DNA of 37,630 bases from CAZWVA01 sp964636885 (GTDB taxonomy: Bacteria > Desulfobacterota_D > UBA1144 > Nemesobacterales > CSP1-2): assembly GCA_964636885.1 (NCBI GenBank), contig CAZWVA010000021.1, forward strand, positions 1-37,630, written 5' to 3'. Below, piece after piece: positions 21,969 through 28,897 of this stretch. Positions within the stretch are counted from its first letter, which is position 1. Every line of letters begins with the position of its first letter. The notes below the pieces were generated by a model. The model worked only from the letters and a program-made list of their open reading frames with translations, did not search any database and was not told the origin of the DNA. Made by a program: the position numbers and the translations under genes.

Positions 21969-24212
21969 GTGACACTCATACAGATACTCCTTTCAAAAAG
22001 GGTTCTTATATCATTCTCCATAGCCCTTCTCATATCCATTTTACTCCTTTTCTTCCCACTTCTAGATACGCTCGGCTTTGAATTCTCTTTGGTTATCGCA
22101 TTCGCCCTGGCCTTTATCTCGGCCTTTATATCCGCCGAATACATAAACCTGGATATAAGCAAGAGGTTTGCAAAAGAAAGGAGGTTCTCTGACCTGGTAT
22201 CCTCGATTTTCATCGTAAACCTCCTCCTCGTCGCCCTTCCCTTCGGCATAGGATTCATGGGTTCCACAATAAGGGAAGACTGCGACATAAGGGAGGGGGT
22301 GATCTTCTATGTTTTAATACCCGTTGTTACCGTTTTTTTCTCCACATCGCTTGGGCTTCTCATTGGAACCGTCTTTCCCAAAAGGGGGTTTTTTATGAGC
22401 GCTCTTCTTCTTATAGCCACGATCTGCCTTTCACTTTGGAGGCTCTACTCTAATCCCTCGGTCTTCTTCTATAACCCCGTCATCGGATTCTTTCCGGGCC
22501 CCCTTTATGACGAGGTGATACCCATTACGCCAACGCTTCTCATATACAGGGCTACCGTGGTCTGCTGGGGTCTTCTTTTCCTGGTCATACTGAGGCTCCT
22601 ACGTGGATTAAAGCGCGGCTCCCTAAGCCCAGGGGCCATACTCTCCCTATGTGTTTTGGTTTTGATTTTGACGGTTTTCTATATTAAGGAGGAAGAAATA
22701 GGGGTTACATACACGAGGGATTATATAACGGGGAACCTCCTTACCGGTTCGATCGAGACAGAGCACTTCGTTATCTATTACGTTCCGGGTACCCGAGATG
22801 CCAGGGATATAGAGCTTATAGCAAACGACCACGAATGGAGGTATAACCAGTTAAAGGGGTTTCTTAACGTGAGTTCAAACGAGAAGATCAGATCCTATAT
22901 ATACCCCAACATAGAGACGAGAAAAAGGATCATAGGAGCTGGAGAAACGACGATTGCCAATCCCATACGGAGAGAGATACATCTGGTCTACGATTCCTTT
23001 CCGAATCCGGTCCTCAAACACGAGCTAACACATGTAATGTCGTCCGAATTCGGCACGAGTGTGCTTAAGATAAGCCCCAAGGTAGGCCTCATCGAAGGGG
23101 TCGCCGTTGCCGCCGACTGGGGTACGACAAACGGACTAACACCGCACCAGTGGTCGGAGTCGATGCTTAAAGCGGGAATGAATCCGGACATTAAAGGGAT
23201 ATTGGGCCTTGGATTCTGGTACGCCCCACCAAATAAGGCCTATACGCTCATGGGCTCCTTTTGCCGATACCTCATAGATACATATGGTATCGAGAGATTT
23301 AAAGCCCTCTATAGGACGGGGGACTTCTCGGTTTATGGAAAGAGCGCAGATGAACTGATAAGCGAGTGGGAGTCTTTCCTTGAAGGCGTCCCAATACCCA
23401 AGAATGCCCTGGCCCTTGCCGAGTACAGATTCAGAGAACCCAGTATATTCGAGGCGGAGTGCCCGAGGAGGGTCGCTGCCCTAAAGGAGAAGGGGCTTAA
23501 GGCCTTTGGCGAGGGTAACCTGTACGAGGCCAAAAACCTCTTTCTTAAGGCCCTGACCTTCGACAGCAAAGATCCGGCTCTCATAAACAGCCTGGCCTAC
23601 CTCTACTACTATGACGGGGACTACGATAGGCTTATGGGGATCGTTGATAAAACGGAGCCCGGCACACAGGTAGATAGGAGCATCCTCGAGAACCTAAGAG
23701 GAAACGTCCTCTGGCATTCCGGAAGGGTCGGAGGAGCCGAATCGGTCTTTAAATCTCTTCTCGAAAAACCCCTTCCAGATGACATAAAGAGAGAGATAGA
23801 GATAAAGCTATCCTCTATATCGGCTGGGGGAGAAATCGAGAATAAGATCCGCGAGTATTTCAGCACAAGGGATAAACCCACTCAGGTAGTGTTACTGGAA
23901 GAGATCACTAAGGGATTCCCGAATTACTCCCCAGCCTACTACCTAATAGGAAGGGTCTTCTTCTCCGAGGGGAATTATAAAACGGCTATCCCCTTTCTTA
24001 CCGAAGCTGAGGCGCTTGGACTCTCCTCGGTGAACCTAGAGAAGGAGAACTCAAGGATCCTCGGCGTCTCTCTTTTTGCAACCGGCGATTATGAGGAGGC
24101 CATAAAGAGGTTTGAACGCATCATAGAGATGGACCCGAATGGAGCCCTTAGAGACTACGCCCTCGATTTCATAGAGAGGTGCAAGTGGACTAGAGGCAGG
24201 AATTTGAAGTAA
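21969..24212 (+). CDS. Polytopic membrane protein with gluzincin metallopeptidase and TPR domains
   Basis: A 747-residue three-part protein. Residues ~13-240 hold about seven membrane helices (for example ISFSIALLISILLLFF; VIFYVLIPVVTVFFSTSLGL), reminiscent of ABC-2 permease-like membrane domains. Residues ~260-460 form a peptidase-MA-type domain: LKHELTHVMSSEF (H351-E-L-T-H355, the HExxH zinc motif) and GLIEGVAVAADW, whose Glu376 fits the third zinc ligand. The C-terminal part (~495-740) has tetratricopeptide-like repeats (LKAFGEGNLYEAKNLFLKAL; SEGNYKTAIPFLTEAEALGL; ATGDYEEAIKRFERIIEM). Orientation would put the peptidase and repeats outside the cytoplasm if the helix count is odd. The GTG start has an AGAGG site about 10 bases ahead. 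It precedes lspA by 26 bp. The substrate is unknown. Confidence 0.8.
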   Translation: MTLIQILLSKRVLISFSIALLISILLLFFPLLDTLGFEFSLVIAFALAFISAFISAEYINLDISKRFAKERRFSDLVSSIFIVNLLLVALPFGIGFMGSTIREDCDIREGVIFYVLIPVVTVFFSTSLGLLIGTVFPKRGFFMSALLLIATICLSLWRLYSNPSVFFYNPVIGFFPGPLYDEVIPITPTLLIYRATVVCWGLLFLVILRLLRGLKRGSLSPGAILSLCVLVLILTVFYIKEEEIGVTYTRDYITGNLLTGSIETEHFVIYYVPGTRDARDIELIANDHEWRYNQLKGFLNVSSNEKIRSYIYPNIETRKRIIGAGETTIANPIRREIHLVYDSFPNPVLKHELTHVMSSEFGTSVLKISPKVGLIEGVAVAADWGTTNGLTPHQWSESMLKAGMNPDIKGILGLGFWYAPPNKAYTLMGSFCRYLIDTYGIERFKALYRTGDFSVYGKSADELISEWESFLEGVPIPKNALALAEYRFREPSIFEAECPRRVAALKEKGLKAFGEGNLYEAKNLFLKALTFDSKDPALINSLAYLYYYDGDYDRLMGIVDKTEPGTQVDRSILENLRGNVLWHSGRVGGAESVFKSLLEKPLPDDIKREIEIKLSSISAGGEIENKIREYFSTRDKPTQVVLLEEITKGFPNYSPAYYLIGRVFFSEGNYKTAIPFLTEAEALGLSSVNLEKENSRILGVSLFATGDYEEAIKRFERIIEMDPNGALRDYALDFIERCKWTRGRNLK

Positions 24213-24238
24213 TCCATCCATCCGATATAATCTAGGAA

Positions 24239-24724
24239 ATGAGGAAATATAGAATCGCAGCCCTTGTCTCTCTTTTCGTTATAGCCCTCGACCAGTTAAC
24301 AAAATGGCTCATCCGGGCGAATCTCGTCCTTTTTGAAAGGGTGCCCCTTTTACCCTTTCTCGACATAACACACATCAGAAACAGAGGGGCAGCCTTTGGA
24401 ATACTAAACGACCTTCCGGAAGGGGTAAGGATACCCCTTTTCGCCCTTGTGCTCGTTCTGGCGATCTTTGTGATCTCTATGTTCTTAAAAAAAGCCGAAT
24501 CTGGGGATAGGATTTTAATCTTTTCTCTTTCCCTCATAATGGGGGGTGCCATTGGAAACTCTATTGATAGATTCAGACTGGGTTACGTCACGGATTTTAT
24601 CGACTTTCACTGGTTTGGAGATCCTAACTACCACTGGCCTCCATTTAACGTGGCGGACTCCGCAATCACTATTGGCGTTATCCTGATCCTATTTGATGCC
24701 TTCTTTTTAAAGAGGGGGAGATAG
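24239..24724 (+). CDS. lspA: Lipoprotein signal peptidase (signal peptidase II)
   Basis: A 161-residue membrane protein with four hydrophobic segments. The first helix ends in the conserved DQLTKWLI. The catalytic aspartates lie in GGAIGNSIDRFRLGYVTDFI (~102-121) and FNVADSAITIGV (~136-147), both intact. LspA cuts the signal peptide from diacylglyceryl-modified prolipoproteins, an aspartic peptidase reaction inside the membrane. It ends 2 bp before the riboflavin synthase gene, so it is part of the lspA-ribE-aroK run. No lipoprotein diacylglyceryl transferase gene is in the window. Length is usual for the family. Confidence 0.96.
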   Translation: MRKYRIAALVSLFVIALDQLTKWLIRANLVLFERVPLLPFLDITHIRNRGAAFGILNDLPEGVRIPLFALVLVLAIFVISMFLKKAESGDRILIFSLSLIMGGAIGNSIDRFRLGYVTDFIDFHWFGDPNYHWPPFNVADSAITIGVILILFDAFFLKRGR

Positions 24725-24726
24725 CC

Positions 24727-25359
24727 ATGTTTACCGGAATAGTAGAAGACGTAGGCAGGGTTAAGGGGATAAAGACCGGGGCAAAGGAGGCAATCCTCAC
24801 GATTGAGGTAAAGAAGATAGGTGCTTGGGAGATACGGCTTGGGGATAGTATAGCGGTAAACGGCGTTTGCCTCACCGTAACCTCGGTTGGGAAGAACACG
24901 TTTACCGTAGAAGCCTCTCATGAGACCCTGAGAAGAACGAATCTCTCCAAACTCAAGGTGGGAAGCAAGGTGAACCTCGAGCGCTCCCTTAGGGTGGGTG
25001 ATAGACTGGGCGGTCATATAGTAAACGGCCATGTGGACGGATTGGGGAAGGTGGATTCTATGGAGAAGAGAGGGAAATCGATCGAGGTCTGGTTCTCCCT
25101 GCCACCGGAGCTCTCAAGATACGTTGTGGAGAAGGGCTCGATAGCCGTAGACGGCGTAAGCCTTACGGTGAATGCGGTAAATGGAAACCGCTTTTCCGTA
25201 AACATAATCCCCTACACCCAAGAGGCCACGATATTTTCCGAGCTAAGACCGGGGGATCAGGTCAATATAGAATGCGACATAATAGGGAAGTACGTGGAGA
25301 AGTTTGTCTCCGAAAGGGGCATAAAAAAGGACACTTCCCGGCTCCTTGAAAAGCTATGA
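24727..25359 (+). CDS. ribE: Riboflavin synthase, alpha subunit
   Basis: The 210-residue protein starts with the invariant MFTGIVEDVGRV and contains two lumazine-binding repeats: ~1-95 (GDSIAVNGVCLTVTSVGKNT) and ~98-195 (GSIAVDGVSLTVNAVNGNRF). It performs the dismutation of two 6,7-dimethyl-8-ribityllumazines to riboflavin in trimers, the last step of riboflavin synthesis. The GGHIVNGHVDG segment (~95-105) is the typical inter-domain link. Other rib genes (ribD, ribBA, ribH) are absent from the window and no FMN riboswitch precedes it. It starts 2 bp after lspA; aroK follows after 27 bp. Confidence 0.96.
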   Translation: MFTGIVEDVGRVKGIKTGAKEAILTIEVKKIGAWEIRLGDSIAVNGVCLTVTSVGKNTFTVEASHETLRRTNLSKLKVGSKVNLERSLRVGDRLGGHIVNGHVDGLGKVDSMEKRGKSIEVWFSLPPELSRYVVEKGSIAVDGVSLTVNAVNGNRFSVNIIPYTQEATIFSELRPGDQVNIECDIIGKYVEKFVSERGIKKDTSRLLEKL

Positions 25360-25386
25360 CGGTTAGACGAATCGGGTTTAGATACC

Positions 25387-25989
25387 GTGACTAGGACCAA
25401 GGGATACAAAAACATATTCCTCATAGGTTTTATGGGAGCCGGTAAGTCGAGTGTGGGAAAGAAACTCGCAAAGAGGCTCCATATGGGTTTCTCAGACCTC
25501 GATGAGGCCATAGAAAAGGGGCTTGGAGTCACGGTATCGGAGGTATTCTCAAGGTGGGGAGAGGGTTTCTTTAGGGATACCGAATCGAGGATCTTGAGGT
25601 CGTTGGCACAAAAAAGCGGTCAGGTGATCGCAACAGGGGGAGGCATCGTCCTCAGGGAGTGCAACTGGGAGACTATGAAAAAATGGGGAATCACGGTCTA
25701 TCTAAGGGCCCCAATCGAGGTTCTCTGGAGCCGGATTGAGGGAGACGCATCCCGTCCCCTTCTTCGAGTAGAGGACCCGCTAAAAAGGGCGCAAGAGCTT
25801 TTCTCCGAGAGGGTGTCCCTATACGAGAAGGCGGATTTGATCGTTGACACGGAAAACGCCTCACCCGATGATGTGGCAGAAGATATAATAGAAAAACTCA
25901 TAACCCTTCACCCATCCGGATGCCAAGGGAAAAAGGGAAATACAGATGTTAAAGATACCTGCTATAAGGGAGGGAAACGCTACGACTAG
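25387..25989 (+). CDS. aroK: Shikimate kinase with unusual C-terminal tail
   Basis: A 200-residue P-loop kinase: FLIGFMGAGKSSVGKKL holds the Walker A (14-21), FSDLDEAIEK (~35-44) the Asp that binds shikimate and Mg, FRDTESRIL (~62-70) the Arg-Glu pair, and QVIATGGGIVLREC (~79-92) the GGG shikimate site. The lid region lies near RPLLRVEDPLKRA (~124-136). It phosphorylates shikimate in chorismate synthesis, which also feeds MqnA. The usual family length is ~165-175 residues; here ~25 extra residues (PSGCQGKKGNTDVKDTCYKG and so on) reach into the region just before a strong inverted repeat at 25993. The tail has a different composition and may be read-out into a regulatory region, or it may be real. 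The GTG start is 27 bp after ribE. Confidence 0.93.
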   Translation: MTRTKGYKNIFLIGFMGAGKSSVGKKLAKRLHMGFSDLDEAIEKGLGVTVSEVFSRWGEGFFRDTESRILRSLAQKSGQVIATGGGIVLRECNWETMKKWGITVYLRAPIEVLWSRIEGDASRPLLRVEDPLKRAQELFSERVSLYEKADLIVDTENASPDDVAEDIIEKLITLHPSGCQGKKGNTDVKDTCYKGGKRYD

Positions 25990-25990
25990 A

Positions 25991-26077
25991 AGATACCGCT
26001 TTCGTTTCTGCTCGACCGCCCATCTCCCGCACGGCTGGGACGCAGGCGTTATGTTTGAAGAAACGAAAGCGGTATTT
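25991..26077. repeat. 17-bp perfect inverted repeat with 49-base structured loop
   Basis: ATACCGCTTTCGTTTCT (25993-26009) and AGAAACGAAAGCGGTAT (26059-26075) are perfectly complementary; a G-U and an A-U pair extend the stem to 25991/26077 in the RNA sense. The 49-base loop (26010-26058) can fold a smaller CCCA/TGGG arm. It sits 2 bp after the aroK stop and 60 bp before the mnmG start, so any RNA would be an aroK 3' end or an mnmG leader. No T-run follows, which argues against a simple terminator. A 51-codon ATG frame (25946-26101) spans both arms with an AAGGG upstream; it resembles no protein I know. Confidence 0.6.
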
Positions 26078-26138
26078 GACGGTTCTCCGTTACGGCTTTA
26101 GAATTCTTTAGACGCATTTAAGGGTTCTTGTAAAGGCC

Positions 26139-28049
26139 ATGGCTATTGTTTACCCCAAAAGACACCAGGTAATAGTGATCGGCGCGGGCCATGCGGGCTG
26201 TGAGGCGGCCCTTGCCTCGGCAAGGATGGGATGCAAGACCCTCGTTCTTACGGCTAACATAGACACAATCGGGCTTATGTCCTGTAACCCCTCGATCGGA
26301 GGGGTCGGAAAGGGGCATCTCGTAAAGGAGATAGACGCCCTTGGGGGCGAGATGGGAAAGGCCGCAGACGCAACGGCGATTCAATTTAGAAAACTGAACA
26401 CGAGAAAGGGGGCCGCCGTTCAGGCAACGAGGATTCAGGCGGACAGGCAGGCCTATAAGGCCTACATGAGGAGGGTTTTAGAGGCCGAAAGGAACATAGA
26501 TATCAAACAGAGGATGGTAGAGGGTTTCCTCGTAGAAGGCGGAAAAGCGGTTGGGGTAAAAACAAACCTGGGAGAGCGTATATTTGCGGATGCAGTGGTA
26601 GTTACCCCTGGAACCTTTCCAAACGGCCTTATCCACATAGGCCTTACCCAGATTTCCGCCGGCCGTGCAGGAGAGGCACCCGCCATAGGGATTTCAGACT
26701 CGTTTAGTAGTCTAGGCTTTAAAATCGGGAGGCTTAAAACCGGAACCCCGCCGAGACTAGACGGAAGGACGATTAAATGGGAGATACTGGAGGTTCAACC
26801 CGGGGATCCCGATCCAAAGCCCTTTTCGTTCTCAAACGATAGGGTCGAAAGGGAACAGATTCCCTGCTACATAACGTATACGAACGAAAAGAGCCATGAG
26901 GTGATAAGAAAAAACCTTCACAAATCACCCCTCTACTCCGGGGTAATCAAGGGTATCGGCCCCAGATACTGCCCGTCGATAGAGGATAAGGTTGTAAAAT
27001 TCCCGGATAAGGAAAGGCATCAGATATTCCTTGAACCCGAAGGGGTTGGCACCTATGAGATATACCCGAATGGAATATCTACAAGCCTTCCACTCGATGT
27101 CCAATACGAATTCGTAAGAACGATTAGAGGCCTCGAAGAGGTGGAGATAATGAGACCGGGGTACGCAGTTGAGTATGATTTTTCAGACCCCACTCAGCTT
27201 AAACCCACACTCGAAACGAAGCTCGTTGAAAACCTGTTTTTTGCCGGACAGATAAACGGAACAACGGGTTATGAGGAAGCGGCTTCCCAGGGCCTTATCG
27301 CGGGGATAAACGCGGCACTTCGAGTAATGGGAGAAGAGCCCTTTATACTCGACCGCTCTGAGGCCTACATCGGGATACTGATCGATGATCTCGTAAAGAA
27401 GGGAGTAGACGAACCTTACAGGATGTTTACCTCCCGTGCCGAGTATCGTCTGATCCTTAGAGAGGATAATGCGGATCTGAGGCTTAGAGAAAAGGGCTAC
27501 AGAATAGGACTCGTAGGAGAAGGCGATTTTGAGAGGTTTCTCCAAAAGAAGAAAAGGATTAAAGAGGAACTCGAAAGGCTCGAAAACACAAAGGTCCTTC
27601 CAAATCACCGGTTTAATGAGATACTAGTAAGGATGGGTTCTTCACCACTTAAGAAACCGCAAACGCTTAAAGAGATCCTGAGACGCCCAGAGATCACGTA
27701 TAGAGAACTAGGCCTCATCGATCCACCTTCGGGTGCCCTCATCGGTAGCGATATCTCCTCTCAGGTTGAAATGGAGGTTAAGTACGAGGGCTACATTCAG
27801 AGACAGATGGAGCAAGTGGATAGATTTAAGCAACTGGAAAACATCAGGATCCCTGAGAATTTCTCTTACGAAAGCATCCCCGGTCTTTCAAGAGAGATAG
27901 TTCAAAAGCTCTCCCGCATTCGCCCGACCTCACTCGGACAGGCGAGCCGGATATCCGGCATTACACCCGCCGCCCTTTCTATTCTTATGGTTTACTTAAA
28001 ACGGAAGGAAATACAAACCAAAGGGGATTACTCTTCTTCTGTTTCTTGA
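26139..28049 (+). CDS. mnmG: tRNA uridine 5-carboxymethylaminomethyl modification enzyme MnmG
   Basis: The 636-residue FAD protein begins with the dinucleotide-binding VIVIGAGHAGCEAALASARM (11-30). LMSCNPSIGGVGKGHLVKEI (~47-66) and GRLKTGTPPRLDGRTI are GidA/MnmG signatures, and the C-terminal helical domain that meets MnmE is present (SYESIPGLSREIVQKL). With MnmE it installs (c)mnm5 at U34 of tRNAs for Lys, Glu, Gln, Leu, Arg, Gly, using FAD and methylene-THF. Length and order are canonical. There is no good Shine-Dalgarno site close to the ATG (AAGG only 2-3 bases away, AAGGG about 14), so initiation may depend on the upstream structured region. Its last 22 bases overlap a small antisense ORF. 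Confidence 0.97.
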   Translation: MAIVYPKRHQVIVIGAGHAGCEAALASARMGCKTLVLTANIDTIGLMSCNPSIGGVGKGHLVKEIDALGGEMGKAADATAIQFRKLNTRKGAAVQATRIQADRQAYKAYMRRVLEAERNIDIKQRMVEGFLVEGGKAVGVKTNLGERIFADAVVVTPGTFPNGLIHIGLTQISAGRAGEAPAIGISDSFSSLGFKIGRLKTGTPPRLDGRTIKWEILEVQPGDPDPKPFSFSNDRVEREQIPCYITYTNEKSHEVIRKNLHKSPLYSGVIKGIGPRYCPSIEDKVVKFPDKERHQIFLEPEGVGTYEIYPNGISTSLPLDVQYEFVRTIRGLEEVEIMRPGYAVEYDFSDPTQLKPTLETKLVENLFFAGQINGTTGYEEAASQGLIAGINAALRVMGEEPFILDRSEAYIGILIDDLVKKGVDEPYRMFTSRAEYRLILREDNADLRLREKGYRIGLVGEGDFERFLQKKKRIKEELERLENTKVLPNHRFNEILVRMGSSPLKKPQTLKEILRRPEITYRELGLIDPPSGALIGSDISSQVEMEVKYEGYIQRQMEQVDRFKQLENIRIPENFSYESIPGLSREIVQKLSRIRPTSLGQASRISGITPAALSILMVYLKRKEIQTKGDYSSSVS

Positions 28050-28195
28050 CCTTCCTCTTCTTCCTCTTGGTTGGATAGTTCTCTTTCTAACTGCTCCATG
28101 ATGTCTTCATAGTCCCCACCGACATAACCCGCGTCCTCTGGGTCTTCTAGCATATCCACAAGGTCTTTTATCTTTTTTCGACCCCTTCTAGGCAT
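28028..28195 (-). CDS. Small acidic protein antisense to the mnmG 3' end
   Basis: A 55-residue frame too short for most gene calls, but convincing: the ATG at 28195 follows a strong GGAGG site by 7 bases. The product has a basic start (PRRGRKKIKDLVDMLEDPED) and a strongly acidic end (LERELSNQEEEEEGQETEEE). The last seven codons overlap the 3' end of mnmG on the other strand. The internal motif DAGYVGGDYEDIMEQLE suggests a short helical peptide. A GGATTCC/GGAATCC hairpin (28265-28289) lies in its upstream region. I recognise no family. The split charge could bind nucleic acid or a basic partner; this is inference. Confidence 0.65.
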   Translation of the reverse strand: MPRRGRKKIKDLVDMLEDPEDAGYVGGDYEDIMEQLERELSNQEEEEEGQETEEE

Positions 28196-28378
28196 CACTT
28201 GTCCTCCGTTGCTTCCATAATCGCGATTCGGTTAGATTAGTGAGTTTATGCTAAACAATAACCAGGATTCCCATATTAAAACGGAATCCGATTATATATT
28301 ACTCATCTCTAGTCCTCACGTAAAATTATAAAACCTACTTTTTGAAAAACAAGATTTAACAGTCGGAAGGCGGGTATC

Positions 28379-28407
28379 TTGATTTTTTTCGAGCATAGGG
28401 TTATTAT
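28379..28407 (+). promoter_or_regulatory. Promoter of the PUR-alpha-like gene
   Basis: TTGATT (28379-28384) and TATTAT (28402-28407) are 17 bp apart. The start codon at 28465 follows about 50 bases downstream of the expected transcription start, leaving room for the GGAGG site at 28448-28453. Confidence 0.5.
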
Positions 28408-28464
28408 TCCTACCCAGCAGAACAAACCCATAGAAGAAGGAAAGAGGCGGAGGTAGGCAAAAAG

Positions 28465-28695
28465 ATGGAAAAGCTAGAAAAAGAACACGTAAGCAAACAC
28501 GTGGACATCGAGTCTAAGAGGTTCTTCTTTGATGTTAAGGAAAACCACAAGGGAAAGTACCTAAGAATCACCGAACTAAGCGGTGGAAGGTCCTGCATCG
28601 TAATTCCCCTTGGCGGAATAAAGGTCTTTAGGGAAAGATTGGGTGAGATTATAGAAGAGGCCGAAAAGCTGATAAGTGTTGAAGAGGAGTTTTGA
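28465..28695 (+). CDS. PUR-alpha-like nucleic-acid-binding protein (DUF3276 type)
   Basis: A 76-residue protein with one PUR repeat: SKRFFFDVKENHKGKYLRIT (beta strands, ~17-36), GGRSCIVIPLGGIKVFRERL (~40-59), and a C-terminal helix (GEIIEEAEKLIS). The K-R-x-(F/Y)-F-F-D-V-K-E-N motif matches bacterial single-repeat PUR proteins known from Bacteroidetes (DUF3276) and spirochaetes (Borrelia BpuR/EbfC-like context), which bind single-stranded DNA and RNA. Its own promoter is visible, and a tRNA gene follows 70 bp after the stop. Its size and strand placement indicate a stand-alone gene. The function here, whether transcription regulation, RNA binding or nucleoid role, cannot be read from sequence. 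Confidence 0.75.
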   Translation: MEKLEKEHVSKHVDIESKRFFFDVKENHKGKYLRITELSGGRSCIVIPLGGIKVFRERLGEIIEEAEKLISVEEEF

Positions 28696-28765
28696 GGTTT
28701 ATCTCTTAAAAGGGGAAAGCGGAACGGGCTTTATCGTTCGTTTCTCTTAAAAAATAAAAGCAGTA

Positions 28766-28840
28766 GGGCGGTTAACTCAGCGGTAGAGTGCCATCCTCAC
28801 ACGGTGGAAGTCACTGGTTCAAATCCAGTACCGCCCACCA
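28766..28840 (+). tRNA. tRNA-Val (anticodon CAC)
   Basis: A full cloverleaf folds: acceptor GGGCGGT/ACCGCCC with discriminator A, D-arm ACTC/GAGT, anticodon stem CCATC/GGTGG around loop CTCACAC (anticodon CAC), variable AAGTC, T-arm ACTGG-TTCAAAT-CCAGT. The 3' CCA is encoded (28838-28840). It reads the GUG valine codon. It is a single tRNA, not part of a cluster. Confidence 0.97.
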
Positions 28841-28897
28841 TCTCCGGGTTATTGGGTTTTATATCATGTTAACCCACTCGTGGTTGTTTTTCCCGAA

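Noticed and set aside
26018..26054. GGGACGCAGGCG inside the aroK-mnmG loop resembles part of a c-di-GMP-I riboswitch
   Set aside because: The other conserved riboswitch blocks and the tetraloop-receptor are absent, so the similarity is taken as chance.
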